Shown here piece by piece: positions 42,701 to 54,600 of a DNA stretch of 64,000 nt. Made by a program: the position numbers and the translations under genes. The notes under the pieces were generated by a model. It did no database searches, had not been told where the DNA came from, and was given only the letters and a program-made list of their open reading frames with translations. Origin of the DNA: Posidonia oceanica (taxonomy: Eukaryota; Streptophyta; Magnoliopsida; Alismatales; Posidoniaceae); NCBI GenBank assembly GCA_037176725.1, contig JAZBRS010000020.1, forward strand, positions 86,870,001-86,934,000. The letters are read 5' to 3'. Within the stretch, counting starts at the first letter, position 1. Every line of letters begins with the position of its first letter.

Positions 42701-45478
42701 TGTTTTCATTTGTTTAATGTCGTTCATTTGCTTTGCTTTTATTTTTCCTTAACTTATGAATTTTTCCATGAAATTGCATTTCTACCTTGCTGTTTTGTTT
42801 ATTTGCTTTCTAGTCCTGCCACCGTTTAAGATTCATTTAATTCTGAATAAAAACCATATGAAATTGCATGAAAAATACGTAGTTTTGCTTATTTGCATGT
42901 TAGTCCTGCTGCTGTATAAAAACTTCTGTTTTCTTTTAGTTTAAGCCCAGCTCTTTATTTTTATTTACTTGTTAGTCCTCTGTAGTTACAGCTTTTTTAG
43001 TTTTATTTATTTCCAGCCCAGTTATTTATTTTATTTGCATGTTGATCCTGCTCTAGTTCAAATAACTTTTCTATTTCTTATTTTCCAGTCCAGCAGCTAT
43101 TCTATTTTGCATCTAAGTCATGTGGTTGTTAAATGTCATTTAAATATCTGCTTTTACCTTATTACATTGCTTTTAGTCCTGCTTTTTATTTTATTTGCAA
43201 GTCAGTCCTCTGTTCAGTTGATTAATTCATTTAATTTCTTATTTTACCTTACTGCATTGCAGTTTTATCCTATCTTTTTTTTATTTTTGCATTTTGGTCC
43301 TCTGCATGCATGCACAGCATCATTTAAATGCATTTTTTCCTTATAAAATTGCATTCTTGCCCCTGCATGATTTTAAATTGCATTTTAGTCCTCTACATGT
43401 TTACAAAAATCATTTAACTGCATATTTTTCCATATAAAATTGCATTCTGGCCCCTGCATGATTTTAAATTGCATTTTAGTCCTCTACATGTTTACAAAAA
43501 TCATTTAACTGCATATTTTTCATATAAAATTGCATTCTGGCCCTTGCATGATTTTAAATTGCATTTCATTCCTCTACATGTTTAGAAAAATCATTTAACT
43601 GCATATTTTTCCATATTAAATTGCATTTTAGCCCCTACATGTTTTCAAATTGCATTTCAGTCCTCTGCATGTTTAGAAAAATCATTTAATTGCATCTTTA
43701 CCATATAAAATTGCATTTCAGACCCTACATTTTATTTTAATTGCATTTAGACCCTTAACTTTTCAAAAACTATGCATATAGGCTCTTAAGTTTTCAAAAA
43801 TATTGCATTTAGGTCCCTAACTTTTCAAAAACATTGCATATAGGTCCTTAACTTTTCTAAAACATCACACTTAGGTCCTTTGTTGCATTTTTACAGGCAT
43901 TGCACTCATACATCTCTGCATTTAGCATTTTTGCACACTTTTAAGCACTTTTAGCTCCCATGTCTGTGGGAGGACCTATTCTGTACACCCCTAGGACTCC
44001 TTTTACACTTAGATCCCTTCTCTTCCCTAGCTCTTGGGCTTTCTGCCTTGAAGCCTGGATATCTTCTGATCGGACCGCCGGATCTTCGCAACCAAGCTAC
44101 CTGGACCACCCTGGTGGAGCAGACTTCAATGCTGACCAAGTTTATCTCAGAACAGGCCTCAGATCCCCAAGGTAAGTCCTTCTGAACCACTGCACAGCAT
44201 CTTTGTTTGCATATCATTCGCATTGCATGCATTGTTTTCGCCTCGCATTTTCCATGCCTGTAGATTAGGACTTCCTCTTCTTGCCTATCAATTCTATCTC
44301 CCCTTTTCGCGTACTCCTAGTGTTTTTGGGTTGAGTTCTCCTTGGATTCACTACTAATTGCGACCTTCTTCCCCCTTTTCCACGATTCGATTGCACCGTG
44401 AGCTTTTGTGCGAGACACATCGTGGGACACTTTGGTGGGAAAAAGTCACAGGATAGTGGTGATCCCTCCACTTGCTTTCTTTCTCCTTTGTAGGTCTTTA
44501 CACCTGCATTGCGTTGTCCTTAAGCGGTGTTCGTTCTTTCACTTACACCGCTTACATCTCCTTACTTCTCTTGCTCTTCCCCTTTGCATGTTTTTACATC
44601 TACATTGCATGGCTTTTACGATGTTTTGTTTCGCTTGTTTCTTGCATCGATTTACGTGCCCGCTTTGTTTCTTGCACCGTTTTGCGTGTCGATCTTTGTT
44701 TCTTGCACTGTTTTGCATGCCTGTTTTGTTTCTTGTGCTGTTTTACATGTCGATCTTCGTTTCTTGCACCGTTTTGCGTGTTTGCTATTGTTTTCTCTTG
44801 CTTGTCGCTTGCATTGCCTGGCTTTACCGTTGTTTTATTTTATCGCCTGCATTTGCATTTAGGGCAGTGATGCTTACTACTTGGAGTTCTCACGGACCAG
44901 GGTTCGCCCGGTTCAGAACACAGACAGCGCTACTGAGAACTTAGATAGCACGTTTAATTCCTTGCACGCATTTCCATCACTTAGAGCACACCTTTGAGCA
45001 TTTAATTAGGCATTCATGGTACTTAGGCATTCAAAGTATGCATTTCCCTGCGTATGTGAGCGTAAGCCTAGGAAGACCGATTCTCGGGCGTGTCGGGGGT
45101 GCCTAACACCTTCCCTGCACGTAACAAGAGTCTTTGCCCTTTCTTATGGCCCGTAATGACCATATTGCCCTTATCCTAGGCATGAGTCACATCATTTGCA
45201 TCTCATTTCTTTTGCATTGCATTGCATTGCATCTTTTGCTTGGTTTTGCGTGTTTATTCACGCATTGCCCTAGTTTTCCTTGTCTTTCGATTTAATAGAC
45301 ACGGTGGTGACTCTGATTTGTCTTATCTTCTTCTTTTCTTCCCTTTTTTCCCTTTTTTAAGTGTTTTCGAGTTAAGTCTTCCTTCTCGAACACAGCCGCT
45401 AATAGTGAGCCTGATTCTGATCGGTGCATGTGAGCTTTGGCAGTGTGCATGGACGATCTGAACACCGAGATTACTACA
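39736..45478 (+). repeat. 3' LTR of B
   Basis: This 5743-bp LTR matches 13441-19119 throughout and ends ATTACTACA. The 64-bp length excess is about what one extra ~91-bp unit (43349-43735) and one missing 29-bp unit (44630-44795) would give. It is followed by element A's leader, not by a primer site, so it is a true 3' LTR and not the start of another copy. Single-base differences to the 5' LTR are frequent, so the insertion is not recent. Confidence 0.9.
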
Positions 45479-45854
45479 AGAGCCTTACTTTCTGACCGAA
45501 TCGGTGACCTATACACTTGTGGGCGTCCAGAGTAGACAACCTACTAGGACACACTAGATTGGTGAGAAAGAGCATGCTAGAAAGCATACCATTTGCATGA
45601 ATGCATTCATACCACCAATTAAACATTTGCATTTTCCTTCAGGTTTTAACACCTATTTGCTTTGTTTGTAACAGAGATCAGTGAGCGAGTTCCCTAGTCG
45701 GAGCTTGAGTACTTCTTTTCACTAACGCCTCTATTGTGACACTTGCTCTCGACCCTCCTTTTCCGAGCTACTCGCCTTTACGACTATAGCTCCCTGTAGG
45801 TGTCGTCCTCCCCCTTTTCGTTGCAATCCTATTTTTACTCGCTCACGGTCAGCC
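45479..45854 (+). other. Leader of A, second part
   Basis: It starts with the AGAGC target duplication of B. From 45490 it matches B's leader from 20093 (tctgacc, tcggtgacc, cctactagga, cacactagattggtgag). An acceptor-like TTTGTTTGTAACAG ends at 45674. No gene. Confidence 0.7.
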
Positions 45855-48297
45855 ATGGCCCAGCGCCGTTGAGCCCCTGCTTACTGTTGTCACAGAGGGG
45901 ATTTCCGCTTCGGCCCTTTCGACGATCTCTTTGACTTCCGTTGTACCTATGCCTCCCCCTCAGGTACAGCTGCCTCCCCTTTATTCTGTGGGGCAGTGGC
46001 AGGCTCCAGACCCGGTCATCGAGTCCATCATGGTGACCACCACCCGTGCCCCGGAGGCACCACTGTCTCCACTCTCTCAAGGCCATGTCCCTTTTGACAC
46101 CCTTGCTACTGCAGCGACTCCCACCATAGGATCCCATCCTCTTGGACAGTCTGTGTCCTCCCCTCTTGGATCTGGTCCCCTGCTGGTATTGCACTTCAGC
46201 ATCCCCACTAACGGGGCCCCTGAAGCACAGTACCAGCGCTTGATGGAGCTTGCCCAGATATTCCAGGGCATGGCTCTGTCTGCTCACCCCTCTTCGGCTC
46301 CCTCTGCTCCTGAGGTCCCTCTATACCCTGCTCCTGCTCTCCAGCCTTTCCCTGCTACACTGCCACCCTGGCCATCGCCTCAGCTGCTCTCTTCTTTGGT
46401 GATAGGGGCATAGCCTCCGCCCTCTACATACACACCATTCACTGCACTGCATGCACCTCCGCCACCTGGTGGCCAGCCCCTCGGGTTAGTTAGAGCACAG
46501 CACTTTTCTGGCCCATTGCTTGGCACCGTGCCACTATAGCAGCTGCTGCTCCCACAATCTCCACCACTCACTACACAGCATCATGCTTACCCTTACCCTG
46601 TGCATCAGCATGTTCCTTCCCCTGCATACATTGCACCACCCACTGCACCCACTGCACCCGTGCATGGATACGCCGACCATCACGTCGTGCCACTAGGCGA
46701 CGCTATGGTGGATCCAAAGGAGCACCTCGGTGCGATCCAATCGGCGTACGTGGTCCCTGCCCCTGTTGCCCCATCACCTTTGGCAGCAACTCCAGAGTCC
46801 AACGACGACAGGTTCGCCGTTCTAGAGAAGGCACTTCGTCAAGTGTAGGGCACGGACCTCCACTCCTACCAATTCCGGGACCTCTGTTGCTTTCCAGAGG
46901 CAGTGCTCTCACCGAAATTCCATATCCCGGATTTTGAAAAGTACAATGGTAGGGGCTGCCCCATCGACCATATGAAGATGTATTGCGGAGACCTTGCTCA
47001 GCTCCAGGCTGATGACAGGTTGTTGATTCGCCTGTTCTAGAAAAGTCTTACTGGCCCGACCCTCAAGTGGTTTACATTACTTGATATGGCCACCATCAAG
47101 ACTTGCAACGACCTTGGCAGGGCATTCCTGGAGCAGTACTCCTTCAACCTTGACTTGGTCCCTAAGCGCGAGGACCTTGTCGCTATTAAGCAGAGAACCA
47201 ACGAGCCGTTTGAGGAGTACATCGGCCGTTGGCGCGCCCTTGCCGCGCAAGTTCACGATAGACCCTCTGACGAGGAATCTATCGATATTGTGATCCGAGA
47301 CGCTCAGCCATCTACTAGGGCTCTGCTTGCCATCCAGTCTGTCACTAACTTTGTGTCACTGATTCGGGTTGGCACTCGTTTGGAGAACTCCTTTTGGAGC
47401 AGCAACTTCCAAGCACTCTCTGTCTTTGCCAAGCAGGCCGGCTCTTCCAGCAGCAGTCATGGCGGTAGCAGTGGCAACACCAACAACAACAACGGCGGTA
47501 GCAACAACAACAACCCCAGGAGGAGGGATCCTTCACAGACTGCCGTCGCGTACGTCGACTCGCCTGCCGCTCCCATTCACATGGTGGCTCAACCTGGCCC
47601 GAATCAGGTAGTTTATGCACCTACACCTAGTGCACAACACACACCACAGATCACCACCACCGCCCGACCAGTCTACCCAGCCGCACTGGTCCAGCAAGGG
47701 AAGAGACGGCCTCACCATCAACGTCGCTTCACTCAGCTAGTGGAACCGCTGAGCGCCGTCCTCCCTAAGGTTGCGTCGCTCCTCACGCTCCCCGAGGTCC
47801 TCCCACCACCGACCCCTCTTCCGAGGTGGTATAGCACAGATCAATTTTGCGACTTTCATCGAGTTGTCAAGCACTCGACGAATAGTTGTAGCACTCTACG
47901 GGATGCCGTGCAGGACCTGATTGACCGAAAGGTCATGAATATCAATACACAGGAGGCAGCATCAACATCCACCCCTCCATCAGCATCTTCCCCTACATTA
48001 GGGTCTGCACCCCCCAATCCAAGCATTGTCCACCAACCATTGCTGGAGCATTCTAACCCAGGAGGCACGGGGACCTCAGGTGTACATTCTCTCTTCCCCT
48101 CTGGGTCCGCTACGTTTGTGGTGGACCCTTCTGATCTTATTCAAGACATCTCCGAGCCTTTCCCTTCTGCTCTCTATCATGCGATGCTTGCCGATTCTGA
48201 GTCGAGGATTCACATGATCCGACTGGACACCAAGCCGGAGCGTGCTGTCGTGAGGCCCACCATGCAACGAGAGGCTCAATCCCCCATTTGCCTGTAA
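45855..48297 (+). pseudogene. gag of A
   Basis: Starts ATGGCCCAG; two bases are missing at about 45870 relative to B, after which one frame runs to the end. A Pro/Thr/Ser-rich N-terminus precedes the capsid part (DFEKYNGRGCPI at about 46933, LLIRLF, EEYIGRWRALAAQV at 47212), an Asn/Ser/Gly-rich run, and a CHHC zinc knuckle CDFHRVVKHSTNSC (about 47848-47890). Stops at 46411, 46537, 46846 and 47038 are all TAG; B has Gln at the last two. TAA at 48295 stands near the place of B's 22912 stop, and the frame is largely open beyond it into the protease. Confidence 0.85.
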
Positions 48298-50493
48298 GCC
48301 AGGCCCCAACTAAAGCCATTACAGCCTCCCTAGCAACATCCCTTACCTCTCCACCAACCAGCCAATACCTCGGCAGCCCCTCTCGAGCTCACAGCTCGTG
48401 CTGCCCTAGTGGTCAACCTGACCAGGGATACCCACCACATTCCATACGACTACGCTGCAGAAATGTGTGTGGACGTCACGCGATCAGGGAGGGTTTACAG
48501 ACCTGCAGCCCTAGTAGCCAGGCCTAACCCCCCGGAACCTACTCCACCAGCAGGCCAACCAGCACCAGCAGGCCAACTTGTGCCACCAAGCCAACCACCA
48601 GTAGGCCAATCCCCTGGTCCCCCCATAGTAGAACCCTCTACCAGAGCCACTACCTCCACCTCCAAAAAAGACCAGCCTTCAGTTGACATTACGGCCCAAC
48701 TGAAAAAAGTCAAGGCTGACATCTCTATTTGGGACCTAATACATTCATCCCGCGAACACTGTGAGGCTTTCCTCCGTGTGTTCCAGGCCGCCCATGTGTC
48801 CCAATCCATCAAGCCTACAACCCTGGAGAATATGGTGGGTATGATCACGGGGCCGCAGGTCATCTCTTTCTCGAGCGATAAGTTGCCTCTAGCGGGGACT
48901 AACCACAATCAGCCCCTATTTATCATGGTGCAGTTCAAAAGTTTCTACATTCCCCTCTCGCTGGTTGACAATGGGTCAGGCCTTAACATCTGTCCCCTGC
49001 GTACAACACTCAAGCTCAGATTCAAAGCCAAGGACATCACGCCAGCTGTGAAGGGAATGACCTCTTTTGACAATACGCATCATGACTCGTTGGGGATCCT
49101 GGTTATTCCTCTTTCTATTGGCCCGGTCGTATTCGATGTAGAATTCTACATTGTCGACTTAGAGCCCTCTTTTAATCTCCTGCTTGGGCGCCCTTGCCTA
49201 CACAAGCATCAAGTGATCCCCTCGACCCTCCACCGCATGATCAAGTTCCGCTACGGCGACGACATTATCGTTGTCATGGCGGAAAATTTTGATAAGGAGC
49301 GGATCAAGGCGGTCTCTTTTGTCTCCCAGCAGATTGTCCAATTTGACCCTAAGCCCTCAGATGTCATGTTCCGGGTTAACCGGTTTGAGCCGATTAACTG
49401 TATCCCTATTCTTGAACGCGTCAGCTCTCTGGCCGTTCATTGCAGCCCCTCCTGGATGGTCGAGAACATTTGCCGCAGATGGGGCTATGCGAAGGGAACG
49501 CCACTTGGGCGACACGGCCAAGGGATCACCGAGCCAGTTGCAGTTGAGGAGAGAAGAGATTTTGAAGGTCAGGGGTACGAATGGTAGTCCCGCGATGGTG
49601 AGCGCCTGCACTCGAGGAATCGGAAGCTCGTGATCCCTCGGGACCTCACTAACTTTGTCAGTGTAGGTGTTCTTGACCCGAAGACGAGCCTAGCCTCAGC
49701 CCAGCCAGTACTGTGCCAGAGCCCCCCACTACGACAGAGGAATGGGTCTACATAGAAGACTACTATTCTGATGAGGAGCAGTCTGGCACAGTAGAAGCAG
49801 CCTGGGCCAACAAGGAGCTCCAATCCAACCCTACAACCTCCCGGTCAGTTTGTCTGGCCCTTCCCTCTACTGATACAGTGGCAGATTCAGCAAGCTTTGT
49901 GTCAGGGATGACAGTTTCTCCCCCTTCTACAGCTTCATCAGTGCCTTTGACAGCCACATCGACAGCTCCAGAGTCTAGAGCACACCTTCAAGCACTAGCC
50001 ACCTGTCCATTCGCAGCCGCAGCCACACCAACACAGAGGTCACTATCTCCGGCGGCACAGTCAATCGAATCAGGTGACATCGGGACTCGACCCGCCTCAT
50101 CAGCAGCACCACAAGCAAAGTAGGTGGCTCCATCAGCCATACAGCCGTCAGCTTTAGCAGATCCAACCTTGTGGTGGGCCCTCGCGGTCGGTATAGTGAG
50201 ACAACCACCATCACTCATGGGTGCCGGCACTTTGTCCCCCAGCACAACCATCCAGCCGTCGGACCTCTTGAAGAGTGCCTCTGCCTCCCCTCCAGCCACA
50301 GCACTAACCCTGTCGGCGCAACAGCCAGTCGCAGCAATGGTCGACCTATTTGCATCTCTGATCGCCACAGTACCGCGAACGACCGCGCCAAGAGATCAGC
50401 CAACCAGCAACAGAGCAGATGCCCTAAGCAGTGGTATGTCTGGCAGCCAGAGCAGACCCCGTAGGCAAAGGAATTGCTGGGTAGGACTCTGAA
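48298..50493 (+). pseudogene. Protease and linker of A
   Basis: The gag frame continues to 49587 with one TAG near 48331. Landmarks: LTRDTHHIPYDYAAE, DISIWDLIHSSREH (about 48718), active-site region LVDNGSGLNICPLRT (Asp at 48967), LLGRPCLHKHQV, and a G-patch-like GTPLGRHGQGITEP at about 49495. After TAG at 49585 a frameshift leads to EWVYIEDYYSDEEQSG (49740) and a Ser/Thr/Ala-rich linker, with TAG at 50121 as in B (24840). The DNG active site in place of DTG is, from memory, common in this lineage. Confidence 0.8.
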
Positions 50494-52322
50494 GAGGCTG
50501 TCTATGCCTACTACGTCGACACACCCTTAGATGACGAGGAAAGTGCGATTGCAGAAGCCCTAGCGGATAATATGCTCGGAGACTTGGAGCTGCTTTTCCA
50601 AGAACAACTCACGGCATTGGCTGAAGACGCTGCCGAACAACAAACGCTGAGAAAGCCGTGGTCACGGATCCCTCCCCGTCGCAAGACCATTCCTCAATCA
50701 TGGTCTTGGAAGAAGAACCAGAGGCAACACCCACTAGACTAGACGAGTTGATCACTCCGCTGCCAGAGGGCAGGTCTAGATGGTCCGTGTAGCGCATGCC
50801 CCACACGGGCAGCGCATATGGCGACAGTACACAGATTAGTCGCCCAAAGGACAATTATCCACCCCCAACACTTCCCGCGAGTACATCTGAGAACACGGAG
50901 GAGGGGACAGCAGTAGTCACAGCACAAGCAGTGACAGAGGTAACAGTTTCAGTAGTCCAGGCAGCCCCAGCAGTGTCAGAGCAGGCAGAACAACCGGATC
51001 AGTCAGCAGGACCAGGGGCCACTCAAGCAGACGTCACCCACCGAGCTTATAGAAATACTCGAGTGAGCGTAACCATCCTGAGGCATCATCAGGATCAAGA
51101 GGCGGAACATATTCACTCCTTTGACATTACAAACCCAACATTTGAGAAGGAGATCCTCTCAGAACTCATTGCATATAAGGAGGAGGATGATACAGGCATA
51201 GATGAGAATGATGACCCACCGCCTGAGTTCCAGCCTTACGATGATGACCCAAAAGGGCCTAACCTCCATGTCGAAGAAGAGACGGAGGCAGTCAATATTG
51301 GCACAGTTGAAGATATCAAGGAGGTCCGCATCAGCGCCCAATTGTCCCCCCAGGCTAGAGTGGAATTCATTGCATTCCTTATGGAATATGCAAATGTCTT
51401 CGCCTGGAGCTATGAAGACATGGTCGGCTTTGATGTCGAGATTGTGGTGCACAACTTGCCTCTGGATCCAGATGCGAGGCCGGTAAAGCAAAAGCTCCGG
51501 AAGTGGCGACCACAGTGGCTACTTAAAATCAAAGAGGAAATCATAAAGCAGCACAGCAGTAGTTTTCTCAAGGTCATCCTCTATCCAGAATGGCTCGCGA
51601 ATGTCGTGCCAGTGCCCAAGAAGGATGGTCGAGTCCATATGTGCATTGATTACAGGGATCTAAACAAAGCCAGTCCTAAGGACGACTTCCCACTACTGCA
51701 CATCGGCGTCCTGGTGGACAACACTGCAGGGCACAAGATGCTCTCCTTTATAGATGGCTTCTCCGGCTACAATTAGATTAGAATGGCAGAAGAAGACATG
51801 GAAAAGACTTCTTTTATCACTCCCTGGGGAGTCTTCTGCTATCAGGTTAAGCCGTTTGGGCTTAAGAACGCTGGAGCAACATACCAGAGGGTGATGACAA
51901 CATTGTTCCACGACCTCGTGCACCAAAAAGAAGAGGTCTACGTGGACGACATTACTGCGAAGCCTAGAGAGCCTGAGGATCACCTCATCTGCCTCAAGAA
52001 GCTTTTTGATCGCCTGAGGAAGTACAAGCTTCGCCTCAACCCTAGCAAATGTGTATTCGGGGCATCATCTGGCAAGCTGCTGGGCTACATTGTCAGCCAG
52101 AGGAGAATTGAAGTGGACCCGAGCAAGGCTAAAGCCATCGTAGACATGCCACCCCCCAAGACTGAGAAAGAAGTCAGAGGCCTGCTAGGGCGTCTGCAGT
52201 ATATCAACCGATTCATTGCGCAGCTCACGCCTATCTGCGAACCGAGTTTCAAGCTCCTAAGGAAGAATGCACAGATCAACTGGAGCAAGGAGTGCCAAGC
52301 TGCATTTGACAAGATCAAGTAG
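50494..52322 (+). pseudogene. Reverse transcriptase of A
   Basis: AYYVDTPLDDEE at 50506 begins the pre-RT part in one frame; a frameshift near 50645 moves to the frame used up to 52322. Landmarks: HIHSFDITNPTFEKEIL (51110), KKDGRVHMCIDYRDLNKASP (about 51620), MLSFIDGFSGYN followed by TAG at 51774 in place of the Gln of YNQI, KPFGLKNAGATYQRVM, and the intact catalytic YVDD at 51939. The TAG at 52320 is shared with B (32677). It is more than 70 percent like B by eye. Confidence 0.85.
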
Positions 52323-53198
52323 CTCCTAATCAAGCCTCCTATCCTGGTTTCTCCCGTGCTAGGGAGACCTCTGATTCTCTACCTTTCTACCACACAGTAT
52401 TCCATGGGCGCCGTCTTGGGCTAGCATGATGAAATAGGTAGAAAGGAGTGTGCCATCTATTACCTGAGCAAGAAATTTACTGATTGCGAAGCTAGGTATA
52501 GCACCATAGAGAAAACCTGCTTGTCTCTAGTCTGGGCCGCACAGAAGCTAAGGCATTACATGATGGCGCACCCGGTCCTGCACCTATGTCGGTATGACCC
52601 CACCAAGTTCCTCTTTCAGAAGCCGATCATGGTAGGCCGATGTGTCAAGTGGCAGGTGTTATTGTCCCAGCATGACATCACCTTCGTCACGCAGAAGTCA
52701 ATGAAGGGGCAAGCCATGGCAGATCATCTGGCCGATTTCCCCCTGCCTGAGTATCAGCCGTTGGATACACAGTTCCCTAATGAGGACATTCTATTCACCA
52801 TAGAGGATTTAGAGCAGAAGGATCCTGAAGACGAACTACAGTGGCATCTGTACTTCGATGGCGCAGTTAATAGAAGGGGCAGAGGCATCGGCGCTGTTTT
52901 AGCAATGCCGTAGGGAGAGCTGATCCCATTTGCAAGGAAGATGACATTCTTTTGCACCAATAATGAGGCAGAGTACGAAGCCTGCCTTCTTGGACTGCAA
53001 GTCGCACTCGAGCATGATGTGCGCAACTTGCATGTATAGGGAGATGTGATGCTGGTCATCTCCCAGGTCAACGGCGACTGGAAGACCAAGGACCCCAAGC
53101 TAGTACCTTACCATGAATGCCTGCTAAAGCTGATAGAAGTATTTGAAAGTATCCGCTTCACATACATGAATAGAGCCAAGAACGCCTATGCATATGCT
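52323..53198 (+). pseudogene. RNase H and start of second RNase H of A, cut by C
   Basis: Same frame, stops at 52423 (TAG), 52911 (TAG, B has Gln) and 53038 (TAG). Landmarks: CAIYYLSKKFTDCEARYS, EKTCLSLVWAAQKLRHYMM, KGQAMADHLADFPLPEYQP, then the second RNase H with LYFDGAVNRRG (52850), NNEAEYEACLLGL and FTYMNRAKNAY. The gene stops at 53198/53199 with the insertion of C; the last catalytic Asp codon has become Tyr just before the break. Confidence 0.8.
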
Positions 53199-53410
53199 TG
53201 TAGATACCCCATTTTGGCACTCCCTTCATGTTAGGATAGTCTCTTGCATTAGGTCGCTCTTAGAAGTCCTCCACCCATTCTTGAATGTCTCACTTGAGCC
53301 AAATGTTCCCCTCAAAGTCCAAAATGCTATCCTTATCTAAGCCCCAAATGTTGGCAACCTGAGTGTTCTTCACGTCCTGACTAAATTTGGAAGTTAAACT
53401 GATTAAGGGT

Positions 53411-53726
53411 GTTGTCCGCTGGCTTCTCAGCGTACAACGTTGGCCGCTGGTTCTCCAGTGGCTAACATTGGCCGCTGGTTTTCCAGCATCCAACGTGGCA
53501 ACCCAGTCAGCCCAAAGCTTTTCTTATTTGGCCTAATCCAAAAATCATGTTTTTGCCTTCTTTGGAACCTGTTGACCAGTCAAAGCCATCAAGGCTGAGT
53601 TTAATCACACTTAAAGACTCCTTAATTGGAGAATCTTCTGTGATCCTGGCAGTTATGCCTTGGAGGTCGTTATACGCGGGGACTCTCACTTATAACATTA
53701 TACGTTGGTTTTCCAGCATATAACAC
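53411..53726 (+). repeat. Hairpin modules in the LTR of C
   Basis: 53411-53495 is a run of three imperfect inverted repeats of the form GTTGGCCGC, about 11 nt, GC..CCAAC joined through AACGTT or AACATT. 53668-53726 is a pair of the form GTTATACGC..TATAAC. They are the same design as the modules in A's LTR. Confidence 0.6.
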
Positions 53727-54437
53727 TTCTGAAACAGGAAACTCTACTGATTTGGCATTTGTATCCTTTTTTTGTTCCTCCCCTGCTTCTATAAAAGCAA
53801 GGGTACCCCCACAGGATTCAAGGCTGGAATTTTGAGAGAGAAAAGTAGTGGTGGAATTTTTGGAACTCACATGCTCTCTTGAGATTAAAAATCTTAGAAA
53901 AGTGAGGTCCTTAAGAATTGAAAGAGGGAAGAGAGATTTGGAAAGGAGGAGAGTCTTTGAAAAGCTTGAGTGTCCCTTTGTCGTTGTTGGCTTCATGTCA
54001 ACACAGTTTGCACCTTGTGCATAGACAGAGGGGGCTCTATTTCATTTGTTTTTCTTTTCATTTCTGATATCACGTGTTTAATTCCATAGCATAATCAAGC
54101 ATTTTATTTTCAAGTTCATATATTGTTTTAGCTAGGCATACATCTCTATTAGTTGCAACCGGGGGGATCAAACCCCTCGAGTACGTATCTCACTACGCTT
54201 TCTTTATTTTCTTTTCTACTAATCCTAGATAAGTTACTGCACATATTGATCCATCTTTGTATTGTTTTGTTTCTTTTGCTTTGCTAACATTTGTCATACA
54301 AGGAGGAAGAAGGAAGAAAGAGCTCACCAAGCACGGGCACCCTTGGGCAACGCTGGCGTTGTCCCAAGGTAGCTGAACCCGCAACTACATCACATCTCCC
54401 CAAGGCGTCTCGAGGGCCGGCGAAAGCGAACCGAGAG

Positions 54438-54447
54438 TGGCGATCAC
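54438..54447 (+). other. Primer-site-like copy inside the LTR of C
   Basis: TGGCGATCAC repeats the first ten bases of the real primer site, 146 nt upstream of it. Confidence 0.5.
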
Positions 54448-54583
54448 ACCGATTCTATCACACGTAGAGTGACGGAGTTGGATACAAAAAGGGGACCCCG
54501 AGAAAGAGAAGATAGAGCAAGTAAAAGGGCAAAACAAGCGGCCTCCCTCTCTTTCCTCCTCCCAAAACCCCATATCCACAGTC

Positions 54584-54600
54584 TGGCGATCACGGTGGGA
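54584..54600 (+). other. Primer binding site of C
   Basis: TGGCGATCACGGTGGGA starts 4 nt after the LTR end. It begins TGG as required for a CCA end. I cannot name the tRNA with certainty; an Arg isoacceptor is plausible for this group. Confidence 0.6.

Larger units (their letters stand above)
13441..45478 (+). mobile_element. Element B: complete giant Tat-type Ty3/gypsy retrotransposon
   Basis: B is 32,038 bp long, about 26.4 kb without its insert E. The order is 5' LTR, Arg-tRNA primer site, leader, gag, protease, [E], reverse transcriptase, RNase H, second RNase H, integrase, a noncoding stretch, an extra ORF, a tandem hairpin array, polypurine tract and 3' LTR. The size, primer and post-integrase ORF and repeats are typical of the Tat/Ogre group; the separate ORF before gag seen in true Ogre is missing. 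Both LTRs and a target duplication are present. The genes are full of stops. Confidence 0.9.
9310..53198 (+). mobile_element. Element A: Tat-type Ty3/gypsy retrotransposon, split by B
   Basis: A occupies 9310-13440 and 45479-53198; element B lies between. The 5' LTR (9310-12677) is followed by an Arg-tRNA primer site, then leader, gag, protease, reverse transcriptase, RNase H and the start of the second RNase H. It is then cut at 53198/53199 by element C, and its integrase and 3' LTR are outside the window. Its proteins are clearly related to those of B, so the two belong to one broad lineage. The left flank is ATATC; the right target duplication cannot be checked. Confidence 0.85.
53199..54580 (+). 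repeat. 5' LTR of C
   Basis: It runs from TGTAGATACCCCATTTTG to CATATCCACA (1382 bp). The first 18 bases are the same as in A's LTR except one. It contains paired or triple hairpin modules at 53411-53495 and 53668-53726 and a primer-site-like copy at 54438. The only evidence for the end is the TG..CA form and the primer site 3 nt later, as no second LTR is available. Confidence 0.7.

Noticed and set aside
39736..45478. 5' LTR of a further element giving gag at 45855 (LTR-internal-LTR-internal array)
   Set aside because: No primer site follows 45478; the sequence after it continues A's leader interrupted at 13440, and AGAGC matches GGAGC at the left end. It is B's 3' LTR.
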